Positions 1-6,915 of a stretch of DNA of 15,186 nt are shown piece after piece (the first letter of the stretch is position 1; every line of letters starts with the position of its first letter). A program made the position numbers and the translations under genes. The stretch is from Comamonadaceae bacterium (GTDB taxonomy: Bacteria > Pseudomonadota > Gammaproteobacteria > Burkholderiales > Burkholderiaceae_C): contig CANGYC010000025.1 in the NCBI GenBank assembly GCA_947457975.1, positions 1 through 15,186 of the forward strand, given 5' to 3'. The notes beneath the pieces were generated by a model. That model had not been told where the DNA came from. It saw only the letters and a list, made by a program, of their open reading frames with translations, and ran no database searches.

Positions 1-583
1 AAGGCCCTGGCAGCGAGGCACGCAGCGCCTGGGCCAGGGCTTCCTGGCGCGGCATGCCCATGGCCAGCAACACCAGGCCTGGGGGCTGCGCGCGCAAGAG
101 CGCCAGGTAGTGCGCCGTGGGCTGAAATCCGTCGGCCATATGCACCGTGCTGTGCGGCATGAACTCGCGCGCGATCACAGCGGCGCCACGCTCCAGATAA
201 GGCGCGCGCGTGCCGATCACGGCCAGGGTCTGCCCGTCGCAAGCGCGCAGCAGGCGGGGAATGAAATCAGTGCCGTTGAGGTTGCGCCCGGCAGGGCGCC
301 CCAGCCAACGCAGCAGCGTGGCCATGCCCGAGCCGTCGCGCAGCAGCAGCTCGGCTTGCGCCAGGTGCTCGGCAAAGGCGGCGTCTCGGGCGGCCAGGTT
401 CAGGGCGTGGGCATTGACGAAGGCCAGCACGCGCGGGGCCGAGCCTGCAGCCGGGGTGGCGGACAGATCGCAGAGCAAGGCAGCTTCTGCCGCCTCGTCG
501 GGCACCTGGCTGAGGCGCTCGAGAACCAGGCGCCAGCGCGCGGCCCAGCCGGCACCGGGCTGCGGGGCGGGCAAGCTGCTCAC
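1..583 (-). CDS. WecG/TagA/CpsF-family (GT26) glycosyltransferase, C-terminus cut by window edge
   Basis: I translated this from the minus strand; 194 codons are visible before the edge. It starts at a GTG (581-583) that overlaps the epsG stop as GTGA, so it is translationally coupled. GT26 hallmarks are clear: FVNAHALNLA at about residues 55-64, LLRDGSGM at 80-87 with the Asp83 expected to be catalytic in TagA-type enzymes, NLNGTDFIPRLL at 101-112, a GT-like strand TLAVIGT at 119-125, DGFQP at 151-155, and LLAMGMPRQE at 172-181. The family transfers a sugar such as N-acetylmannosaminuronic acid or N-acetylmannosamine onto a polyprenyl-diphosphate-linked acceptor at the inner-membrane cytoplasmic face. 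Here it probably adds a sugar to the eps repeat unit begun by EpsB. Donor sugar and acceptor cannot be read from the sequence. The N-terminal ~50 residues are poorly conserved-looking, and the C-terminal membrane-binding part lies outside the window. Confidence 0.88.
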   Translation of the reverse strand, partial: MSSLPAPQPGAGWAARWRLVLERLSQVPDEAAEAALLCDLSATPAAGSAPRVLAFVNAHALNLAARDAAFAEHLAQAELLLRDGSGMATLLRWLGRPAGRNLNGTDFIPRLLRACDGQTLAVIGTRAPYLERGAAVIAREFMPHSTVHMADGFQPTAHYLALLRAQPPGLVLLAMGMPRQEALAQALRASLPGP

Positions 584-1479
584 GCCTGGTTGAGCACCGA
601 GCCGAGCACCCCCACGCCGAAGTCGCGCAGACCGTGCGTGAGCTGGGCCAGCTTGGGCACCGAGCTCATGCCCTGGCGAGCCACGATCAAGGCGGCCCCC
701 GCACGCACGGCCACGGTGTGCGCATCGGCATAGTGGCTGGCCGCCGGGGTGTCCAGGATGACCACGTCGTAGTCCTCGCCGAAGGACTGCAGCAGCGCCT
801 GGAAGGGCTGACGTCCGAGCAGCTCCTGCGGATTGGGCGGCTGGGTGCCGGCCGGCAGCACGGACAGCTCGGGCAGGGCCGGTATGGGCGTCACCGCCTG
901 CAGACCGGCGCGGCCGGCCAGCATGTCCGACAGGCCCGCCTGCTTGCCTAGGTTGAACAGCTGGTGCTGGCGGCCCGAGCGCAGGTCGGCGTCGATCAGC
1001 AGCGTGCGCTGGCCCAGCTGCGAAAAGACGATGGCCAGGTTGGCCGCCAGGTAGCTGCGGCCCTCCCCGCGGTCGGCACTGACGATGGCCAGTCCACGGT
1101 GCTCGGCTGCGGTGGAAAACCAGCGCAGCATCAGTTGGCTGCGCAGCGCGCGCAGCTCCTCGACCTGAGCGCTTTGCGGCTGATAAGCCGCCACCAGCTC
1201 GTGCGACAGGCTACTGCCCTCGTCCATGTAGGGGTAGTCGAACTGCACCGACAGAGCAAAGCGCAGGTCGTCCTCGGTGAGCAGGCCCAGGGCACGTCCG
1301 GCCTCGCCGAAGCGGGCCCGGGTCTCGCGCTGGAAGGCGCCGATGCGCTCGGCATCGATGGCCGACAGGCGCCCGGACTCCACCAGAATCTGCCCGATGC
1401 CCCGACCGGCCCCCTCTGCCGGCTTGCTGGGCACCGTCAGGGGGACGCTGCGCACGGCGTGCGGTGTGTGAAGGTTCAT
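580..1479 (-). CDS. epsG: EpsG, chain-length-determinant BY-kinase-like ATPase with MshEN-like N-terminus
   Basis: This 299-residue protein is the cytoplasmic P-loop partner of EpsF, equivalent to the kinase half of Wzc or to CapB. The ATPase part starts near residue 105. It shows SADRGEGRSY (134-143, Walker A with Arg141 in place of the usual Lys), LLIDADLR (160-167, Walker A'), PPNPQELL (214-221) and DVVILDTPA (238-246, Walker B). Residues 27-79 form two 24-residue repeats of the GspE_N/MshEN type. The protein ends at VLNQA just after the last core strand, so the tyrosine-rich tail of classical BY-kinases is absent. The ATG overlaps the epsF stop as ATGA and the stop overlaps the next gene's GTG. 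The expected role is cycling with EpsF to control polymer length and export. The EpsG assignment is strong; kinase activity is uncertain given the Arg and the missing tail. Confidence 0.9.
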   Translation of the reverse strand: MNLHTPHAVRSVPLTVPSKPAEGAGRGIGQILVESGRLSAIDAERIGAFQRETRARFGEAGRALGLLTEDDLRFALSVQFDYPYMDEGSSLSHELVAAYQPQSAQVEELRALRSQLMLRWFSTAAEHRGLAIVSADRGEGRSYLAANLAIVFSQLGQRTLLIDADLRSGRQHQLFNLGKQAGLSDMLAGRAGLQAVTPIPALPELSVLPAGTQPPNPQELLGRQPFQALLQSFGEDYDVVILDTPAASHYADAHTVAVRAGAALIVARQGMSSVPKLAQLTHGLRDFGVGVLGSVLNQA

Positions 1480-2888
1480 GTCAGTCTCCCATGCCCGAGG
1501 GCCAGTGGCGGGGGGCCGCCGAGCAGCTCCGGGACATCGCGTTCGTCCTGGCTGGCACCCCTCAGACGCGCCAGCACCGGCAGGTCCAGGGCCTGGACCA
1601 TGTCCTCGGCCGAACGCACACGGCGGTTCATCAGCTCGAGCAGCAGCGCCAGGCCCATGCCCAGCAGGGTGCCGCCAAAGGCGGCCACCAGCAGGTTCAG
1701 GCGGGTGCGCGGGCTCGACGGCTCCAAGGGTGTGTCGGCCGTGTTCAGGCGCACCACATTGGTCTGGTTGGTCAGGCTCTGCAGACGGCTTTGCGAGGCG
1801 CTCTTGCTCACCTCCTCGTAGGCGCGCTGGGTGGCCTCCACGTCGCGTCGGTAGACGTTGAGCTCGTCGCGCTGCTTGTTGAGCATCATCACGCGGGCCT
1901 TCTGCGCCGCCACCGCGCCCTGCAGCTCGCGCTCGCGGTCGCGTCCCACGCGCCAGGTGGTTTCGATCGAGTTGTTGATGCGGTTGATCTCGGCGCTCAG
2001 TTGGGCGTTCAGCCCCGCCAGCTCGGACTGCATCCGCTGCAGCTGCGGGTGATTGGGCCCCAGGTTCACGCTGGCCTCGCGCAGCTTGGCCTCCTGTCGG
2101 CTGATGTCGGACTTCAGGCCGTTGACGAGGGTGCTTTGCATCACCTCCGCCACGGTGTCACCCCGGGCGCCGCGCTTGCTCTGGGCGTCGGTGTTCTGGC
2201 CCTGCACCTGGGTGAGCTGAGCCGAGATCTCGGCCAGGCGGGTGGTCTCGTAGTCCAGCCGCTCGTCGGCCGAGACCAGACCGGCCTTTTGCTGGTAGTT
2301 CGACAGGCGAGACTGCGCTTCCTCCAGGCGGGCGCGCTGCGTTCGGGCCTGGTCATCAAACCAATCGGCGTAGACCTTGGCCGGCTCGGTCTTGAGGGCC
2401 AAGATGGTGTCGAGATAGGCCTGCGCGAACGCATTGGCCACCTGGGCGACCCGCTCGGCATCGTGCCCCTTGTAGACGATGTTGATGACATTGCTCTCGC
2501 GCGCGGGGTGCACGTCCAGGCCCTGCTGCAGGCTGCGGGCGACCCAGGCCAGCAGTGAGCCGCGCCCCTGCGTGGCTTCCTGCCAGGCCTTGCGCAGTTC
2601 GGGATCGTCCTCCAGCTTGAGCATGCCGACCACGCGCTGGGCCACCCGCTGACCCGAGATGATGTCCACCTGCGTGGCCATGTAGCTGGGCGCCACCAGC
2701 CCTTGCATGCCGGCCGCACCGATCACCGGATCGGGTGAGCGCACGTCCACCAACACCGAGGTCCGGGCGGTGTAGGTCTGTGGCAGCAGCATATTGGCCG
2801 TCAGAGCCAGCGCGATGGCACACACGGCCACCGCCAGAGCCACGCGGTAGCGCGCTCTCAAGATGACAAAGAACTGGTAAAGCGTCAT
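1476..2888 (-). CDS. epsF: EpsF, Wzz/PCP-family chain length determinant
   Basis: The 470-residue inner-membrane polysaccharide co-polymerase has two transmembrane helices, at about 16-36 and 397-419, flanking a long periplasmic region. Near the N-terminus is the Wzz-type stretch YTARTSVLVDV. The middle (about 175-375) is rich in charged and Gln residues with heptad character, as in the extended helical domain of PCP-2 proteins. The Pro-rich EPSSPRTR (about 388-396) before the second helix is typical of the family. A cytoplasmic tail of about 50 residues follows, where PCP-2a proteins contact their kinase. The kinase is a separate gene (epsG) overlapping by 4 nt, so the pair is split as in Gram-positive CapA/CapB rather than fused as in Wzc. 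It sets chain length and links synthesis to the EpsE channel. Translation starts 13 nt after epsE. Confidence 0.92.
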   Translation of the reverse strand: MTLYQFFVILRARYRVALAVAVCAIALALTANMLLPQTYTARTSVLVDVRSPDPVIGAAGMQGLVAPSYMATQVDIISGQRVAQRVVGMLKLEDDPELRKAWQEATQGRGSLLAWVARSLQQGLDVHPARESNVINIVYKGHDAERVAQVANAFAQAYLDTILALKTEPAKVYADWFDDQARTQRARLEEAQSRLSNYQQKAGLVSADERLDYETTRLAEISAQLTQVQGQNTDAQSKRGARGDTVAEVMQSTLVNGLKSDISRQEAKLREASVNLGPNHPQLQRMQSELAGLNAQLSAEINRINNSIETTWRVGRDRERELQGAVAAQKARVMMLNKQRDELNVYRRDVEATQRAYEEVSKSASQSRLQSLTNQTNVVRLNTADTPLEPSSPRTRLNLLVAAFGGTLLGMGLALLLELMNRRVRSAEDMVQALDLPVLARLRGASQDERDVPELLGGPPPLALGHGRLT

Positions 2889-2901
2889 GGCAGGAGCTCC
2901 T

Positions 2902-3756
2902 TCAAAACAGGCTTTCGCGCACGAAGATCACATCGTCCGGGCGCACCAGGTCATTGAGCGCCGGTTTGGCCTCCACCACCTGGCCGTGGATGTCCTTGCG
3001 ATGAAGAACCAGGCGGTTCTGGCTACCGCGCGGCGTGATCCCCCCGCCGGCGGCCAGGGCCTGCATCACGGTCATGCCGCGCTCCACCCGGTAGGGGCCG
3101 GGCTTCTGCGCTTCGCCATAGATGTAGAACACCGGAGCCTTGTTCACGAAGAGCGTGTCGCCCGCGGCCAAGGTGATGTCCTGCTGCGAGGACTGGGTGG
3201 CGAACAGGGCGGGAATATCGATGACCTTGCGAAAAGTCTTGCCCTCGCGCACGCCGGTGACCACCAGCAAGTCATCGCCCATGGGGGTGACACCGCCGGC
3301 CGCCGCCAGCATGTCGCTGACGCGGGTGTTGAGGGTCTCCAGAGCAAAGCGCCCCGGCCGATTCACCTGGCCCAGCACCGCCACCTGGTGGCCCCGCACC
3401 TGGCGCAGCACAATGTTCACCTGCGGCTGGTGCACGAAGCCGCCATTGCGCAGGCCCTCGGCGATCTTCTTCTCGGCCTCGGGCAAGGTCAGCCCACCCA
3501 ACTGCACGGCACCTATCAGTGGGTAGCTGATGACGCCGCTTTCAGACACCCGCGCGTCGATGGAGAGGTCTGGGTTCTGGAACACCAGCACGCCAATGGA
3601 GTCGCCGGGCCCAAGACGGTAGTCCATGCTGATGGGCAGGCCCGCGCCTGGAGACGCCGTGATGGCGGCAGACGGCTGGTTACCCTGCGCGTGGGCGGAA
3701 AAAGCCGCCACGCACAGGCACAGGGGAAGCAGGAGTCGGTTCAGGAAACAGCGCAT
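2902..3756 (-). CDS. epsE: EpsE, Wza-like polysaccharide export protein
   Basis: This 284-residue secreted protein begins with a signal peptide (basic MRCFLNR, hydrophobic core, probable cleavage after SAHA at residue 23). The Cys residues in the leader have no proper lipobox, so it is probably not a lipoprotein, unlike Wza. A poly-export domain follows from about residue 44 (YRLGPGDSIGVLVFQNPDLS), then two SLBB segments around VAVLGQVNRPGRFAL and VFYIYGEAQKPGPYRVERGMTVMQALAAGGG. It ends FVRESLF, without the long amphipathic C-terminal helix that forms the Wza outer-membrane pore. This agrees with a separate beta-barrel (EpsL) being encoded just upstream. The inferred role is a periplasmic or outer-membrane conduit for the polymer, working with EpsF. 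The gaps are 50 nt from epsL and 13 nt to epsF. Confidence 0.92.
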   Translation of the reverse strand: MRCFLNRLLLPLCLCVAAFSAHAQGNQPSAAITASPGAGLPISMDYRLGPGDSIGVLVFQNPDLSIDARVSESGVISYPLIGAVQLGGLTLPEAEKKIAEGLRNGGFVHQPQVNIVLRQVRGHQVAVLGQVNRPGRFALETLNTRVSDMLAAAGGVTPMGDDLLVVTGVREGKTFRKVIDIPALFATQSSQQDITLAAGDTLFVNKAPVFYIYGEAQKPGPYRVERGMTVMQALAAGGGITPRGSQNRLVLHRKDIHGQVVEAKPALNDLVRPDDVIFVRESLF

Positions 3757-3806
3757 GGTGGTGGGCTTTCGACTTGAGGTGAAACGGAACGCAGGACGGG
3801 GCCCGC

Positions 3807-5018
3807 TCAGAAAGAGGCCAGGGCGGAAATGCCGTAGATGTTGGCCTTGTAGTCAAAGCCGTCGATATTGGAGTTGCGCTCGTCGCGCTGAAAGGTGGCC
3901 AAGAGCCGCAGGGCGCGCATCACCTCCCACTCCAGGCCCAGGGTCAGGATATTCAGCCGGTCTTCCCGGCCCGCACTGAGCGAGGGCGAAGGGGCGCCCT
4001 TGTAGGTCCGCGTGCCATGGTCCCAGCGCAGCCGCACGGCGGTCTTGAAGGTCGGCTTCCACTCGGGGGCAATGAACCAGCGCTGACCTTGGAAGTAGCT
4101 GGCGTCGGTGGTCTGGTAGCTGGCCAGTTCGCGCACCAGGCCGGCGGCCACGCTGGTCTTGCCGCTGAGCTGCCAGTTGGCATTGAGCCGGCCGACCCAG
4201 CCCGAGAAATCACGGCCGGGCTGCAAATCGTGTTCGCGCTCGAGCCAACCCATTCGGCCGTTGACGCGGACCTGGCCGGTGGGCTGCCAGGCCAGCTCGA
4301 GCTCGTGCTGGCGGTCGGTAAAGCCCCCCAGGGCGGTCTGGCCGCCGGAGTAGTCCCCCTGGCCCTGACGGTAGCGGTAGGCCAGGCTGTTGCCCGAGCG
4401 GAAGTCGTAGCGCGCTCCCAGTTCGCCGCCCTGCACGGTGGTGTCGGCCTGGTAGGTGCTGACGGAATTGCTGATGCGCCTGTCGAACACACCACCCAGC
4501 GCGCGCCAGGCGGCACCCACCTCGTACTCGGCCTCCAGGCCGTGGTTCTGCTCGGTGCGGCGGTTGACGTTGCCGCTGCTGATGTCGCTGAAACGGTCGA
4601 TGAACTCGCGCCGCTCGGCCAGCACGTTGCCGCGCATGCGGGGTGTGACCGCCCAGCGGTAGGCGCCGGTGTAGTTCAGGGCCGTGAAGTCCAATACGGA
4701 ATAGCGGTCGTACTTGAAGTTGTCCACTTTCACATCCAGCTCCAGGCGCTGAAGGCTGATGGGCTTGTTCACGCGCAGGCCCAGGGTGGTCACGAAGATG
4801 TGGTCGGTCTTGGCGCTGCCGTCAGGCTCAAGGAAGACGTTGTCGTCGTGCTGCCACTGCGCACCGGCGCGCCACTGCAGGGTGTCGGCATCGGTGAAGT
4901 CGGTTCGGGGCGTGGGCTGCATCAGGGCTTGGGCCTGCGCGCCCAGGCTGAGCAGCGCCAGGGCAGGGGCAGTCCAGCGCGGATGCAGACCCGAAGGCCA
5001 GGGGGTGCGTGTTGTCAT
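3807..5018 (-). CDS. epsL: EpsL-like outer-membrane beta-barrel of the eps cluster
   Basis: I place the start at the ATG of 5016-5018. It is preceded by a perfect GGAGGAG Shine-Dalgarno and followed by a signal peptide (residues 1 to about 29, ending GAQA). The same frame stays open further upstream, but only as an out-of-frame shadow of epsB. The mature protein (about 374 residues) consists of alternating hydrophobic and polar strands rich in Tyr, Trp, Arg and Asp (for example RYDFRSGNSLAYRYRQGQG and ALRLLATFQRDERN) and ends in Phe (GISALASF), the usual signal of outer-membrane barrels. QHDDNVFLEPDG near the mature N-terminus is typical of capsule and PEP-CTERM-associated barrels. It fits the XrtB/PEP-CTERM-associated EpsL family. 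The inferred role is the outer-membrane exit for the polysaccharide handled by EpsE. Barrel fold is confident; the family name slightly less so. Confidence 0.85.
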   Translation of the reverse strand: MTTRTPWPSGLHPRWTAPALALLSLGAQAQALMQPTPRTDFTDADTLQWRAGAQWQHDDNVFLEPDGSAKTDHIFVTTLGLRVNKPISLQRLELDVKVDNFKYDRYSVLDFTALNYTGAYRWAVTPRMRGNVLAERREFIDRFSDISSGNVNRRTEQNHGLEAEYEVGAAWRALGGVFDRRISNSVSTYQADTTVQGGELGARYDFRSGNSLAYRYRQGQGDYSGGQTALGGFTDRQHELELAWQPTGQVRVNGRMGWLEREHDLQPGRDFSGWVGRLNANWQLSGKTSVAAGLVRELASYQTTDASYFQGQRWFIAPEWKPTFKTAVRLRWDHGTRTYKGAPSPSLSAGREDRLNILTLGLEWEVMRALRLLATFQRDERNSNIDGFDYKANIYGISALASF

Positions 5019-5023
5019 GGGAT

Positions 5024-5030
5024 CTCCTCC
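5024..5030 (-). promoter_or_regulatory. Strong Shine-Dalgarno of epsL
   Basis: On the minus strand this reads GGAGGAG, ending 5 nt before the ATG at 5018. It is the best ribosome-binding site in the window and fixes the epsL start, excluding the longer upstream reading of the same frame. Confidence 0.85.
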
Positions 5031-5088
5031 TTGTGGTTCTTGTGGGGGCGCGCGGTTTTTTTGATGGGTCCTGCGTCTACTGGTCAGC

Positions 5089-6516
5089 TCAATAGGCTTG
5101 GCTGTCCTTGAACACCAGGCGGATGGTCTTGAAGATGATGTAGAGGTCCAGGCGCAGGGACCAGTGGCGCAGGTAATCAAGGTCCAGATCGATACGGGCC
5201 TGCATCTTCTCCAGGGTGTCGGTCTCGCCGCGCTGGCCGTTGACCTGGGCCCAGCCGGTGATGCCTGGCCGCACCTTGTGGCGCACCATGTAGCCTTTGA
5301 TGAGGCGGCGGTAAAGCTCGTTGTGCGCCACCGCATGCGGGCGGGGACCCACCACGCTCATGCGGCCCTGCAGTACGTTGATGAACTGCGGCAGCTCGTC
5401 GAGCGAGCTGCGCCTGAGGAAGGCACCCAGGCGGGTGACGCGCGCGTCGTGGCGCCGGGCCTGGGCGATGTGCTCGCCGTCCTCTGCCACCGTCATGGAG
5501 CGGAATTTGTGGACCCAGATCTCCTGGCCGTCGAGGCCATAGCGGCGCTGACGGAAGAGGACCGGGCCGGGCGAGTCGAGCTTGATGAGCAGCGCAATGA
5601 GCAACATCAGCGGCGAAATCAGCAGCAGGATGAACGAGGCCAGGACCAGGTCACTGCCGCGCTTGAGCAGGCCTTCAGCACCTCGGAAGGGTGTGTCGCA
5701 GACCGCGATCACCGTCACGCCGCAGACGCTGTCGCTGCGGCCCTGAATCAGGTCGGTGATGAACATGTCCGGCACGAAGTAGATGGAGGCCGTGGTGTCC
5801 TTGAGCGCATCGAGCACCTCCAGGATGCGCGGCCGCACGGCCATGGGCAAGGAGAGATAAATCAGCGGTACGCGGTGCTGCTTGACGTAGGCAGCCAGGT
5901 CCTGCAGCCGCCCCAGGCGCTGGAAGCCCTGGTCGCCGCTGCGGCGCTCGCCGGTGCGGTCATCGAAAAAGCCCAGCAGCTCAATGCCGGCATAGGGGGA
6001 TCCACGCAGGCGCCCGGCCAGCGCGGCCCCTTGCGGGTTGAACCCCACGATCACGGCCTGGGGGGGCGGACCCTGCAAGCGCATGAGCTGGGGCACAGCC
6101 TCGCGCAGCAGCAGGTGGGCACCCACCTGCACCACCGGCGCCAGCCAAAGCCAATGCAGCAGCACCGGCATTGAGAACACCGCCAGAAACTGCGTGCTCA
6201 CGCCGATGAGCAACAGGAGCGCCGCCTTCCAGGCCCAGCCAAAGCCGATGTTGAACACCAGCTGCCACCAGGATGCGCGCAGCTGCGAGGTGCCCGGAAA
6301 AGCCAGCGAGAAAGCGATGACGGCCAGGATCATGTAAGCCGGACGCAGGACGCCTTCGAACGACAGGGCCAGGGCCCAGAGGGTGAACACGGCCACCAGC
6401 GGGTCGAGCGCAGCTTCAGCAAACGCGAACACCCGATGACGGCCCAGGGCCCAGGCGTGCGGCTCGCGCGCCTGCGGCCAGGGGGCCGTGGGGTGGGTCG
6501 GTTGGAGATCAGCCAT
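5089..6516 (-). CDS. epsB: EpsB, undecaprenyl-phosphate sugar phosphotransferase
   Basis: The 475-residue inner-membrane enzyme transfers a hexose-1-phosphate, probably glucose-1-phosphate, to undecaprenyl phosphate. This is the first committed step of repeat-unit assembly. Four hydrophobic segments lie at about 29-52, 56-74, 86-106 and 108-136. A cytoplasmic Rossmann-like domain follows, with AVIVGFNPQG near 154-163. The catalytic bacterial-sugar-transferase domain begins at KRGSDLVLASF and contains KLDSPGPVLFRQRRYG, KFRSM, SSLDELPQ (370-377, whose Asp373-Glu374 corresponds to the catalytic dyad of this family), VVGPRPHA and VRPGITGWAQVNG. I chose the ATG at 6514-6516 because 475 residues matches the usual family length. 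A GTG 25 codons upstream (6589-6591) is in frame, but its extension looks unlike the family. No convincing Shine-Dalgarno precedes either start. It is the first gene of the minus-strand eps operon. Confidence 0.93.
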   Translation of the reverse strand: MADLQPTHPTAPWPQAREPHAWALGRHRVFAFAEAALDPLVAVFTLWALALSFEGVLRPAYMILAVIAFSLAFPGTSQLRASWWQLVFNIGFGWAWKAALLLLIGVSTQFLAVFSMPVLLHWLWLAPVVQVGAHLLLREAVPQLMRLQGPPPQAVIVGFNPQGAALAGRLRGSPYAGIELLGFFDDRTGERRSGDQGFQRLGRLQDLAAYVKQHRVPLIYLSLPMAVRPRILEVLDALKDTTASIYFVPDMFITDLIQGRSDSVCGVTVIAVCDTPFRGAEGLLKRGSDLVLASFILLLISPLMLLIALLIKLDSPGPVLFRQRRYGLDGQEIWVHKFRSMTVAEDGEHIAQARRHDARVTRLGAFLRRSSLDELPQFINVLQGRMSVVGPRPHAVAHNELYRRLIKGYMVRHKVRPGITGWAQVNGQRGETDTLEKMQARIDLDLDYLRHWSLRLDLYIIFKTIRLVFKDSQAY

Positions 6517-6675
6517 CGCCGATTGATTATTCGAAGGCGATGCAGCCCAAGCTGTAGGACAAAAACGGCTTAGCAAGACAGTCGCATACACAACTCACAA
6601 CCTGCAGCATGTGGGCCTTGCGCAGCGCAGTCCGCGCGCACGTATGAGGGCCGCTGGGAACGCCCATGCCTGGGC
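6517..6675. promoter_or_regulatory. Divergent intergenic region between eps operon and gcv leader
   Basis: This region must hold the start signals for both the minus-strand eps operon and the plus-strand gcv transcript. On the minus strand there are AT-richer stretches near 6530 and 6555 and TTGTGA/TTGTGT hexamers near 6590-6605, but I could not pair them with a good -10 at proper spacing. I also saw no sigma-54 consensus, so the eps promoter is not assigned. No further gene is visible here; an in-frame GTG extension of epsB (to 6591) is possible but disfavoured. Confidence 0.5.
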
Positions 6676-6681
6676 TAGAAT
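6676..6681 (+). promoter_or_regulatory. Probable -10 element of the gcv operon
   Basis: TAGAAT matches the sigma-70 -10 consensus at five of six positions. It lies so that transcription would begin about 6 nt downstream, right at the first P1 strand of the glycine riboswitch (6687). No good -35 hexamer is present 16-18 nt upstream, so the promoter is either weak or needs an activator. The position relative to the aptamer is the main support. Confidence 0.5.
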
Positions 6682-6686
6682 GCCCA

Positions 6687-6898
6687 CTGTCAGGAGAGTG
6701 TCTTCCCTGCTGAAGACCGCCGAAGGCGCAGGCCCCCAGAAAGGTGGGCTGAACGCTCAGGCACCCAGGACTGACAGCCGCCGCGGGGCCTGGTGCCCGC
6801 AGCGTTCCCTGCTGGAGAGAGGCCACCCCTGAGGTGGCCCACCGAAGGAGCAAACCCGCATCGCCGGGTGAATCTCTCAGGTAAAGAGGACAGAAGGG
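6687..6898 (+). promoter_or_regulatory. Tandem glycine riboswitch
   Basis: Two glycine aptamers precede gcvT. Aptamer 1 (6687-6777) has P1 CTGTCA/TGACAG, the GGAGAGTG core, a perfect GTCTTC/GAAGAC stem (6700-6705 with 6712-6717), CGCCGAAGG, GAACGCTCAGG and GGACTGACAG. Aptamer 2 (6807-6898) has GGAGAGA, a GGCCACC/GGTGGCC stem, CACCGAAGGAGCAA, GAATCTCTCAGG and GGACAGAAGGG. Its P1 pairs 6807-6814 with 6891-6898 around one mismatch. These are the diagnostic conserved blocks of the gcvT-type riboswitch. Between the aptamers is an unusually long linker of about 29 nt with its own GCGGG/CCCGC hairpin. No terminator stem plus U-tract lies before gcvT, so control is more likely at translation initiation. 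In the family, glycine usually turns gcv expression on. Confidence 0.93.
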
Positions 6899-6915
6899 GC
6901 AGCCCATGATGCGTC

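Noticed and set aside
5056..5062. Run of seven T after a GC-rich stretch, looking like a plus-strand terminator
   Set aside because: No stable inverted repeat precedes it, and no plus-strand gene ends there. On the minus strand it is just an A-run in the epsB-epsL gap.
5019..5336. Upstream extension of the epsL frame into epsB
   Set aside because: The extra 106 codons are an out-of-frame reading of epsB. The strong GGAGGAG and signal peptide at 5018 fix the real start.
1464..6174. Several long plus-strand open frames (1464-2558, 2887-3777, 4017-5111, 5098-6174) opposite the eps genes
   Set aside because: All lie opposite well-recognised eps genes, have low-complexity His/Leu/Ala/Gln composition and lack ribosome sites. 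They are antisense shadows.
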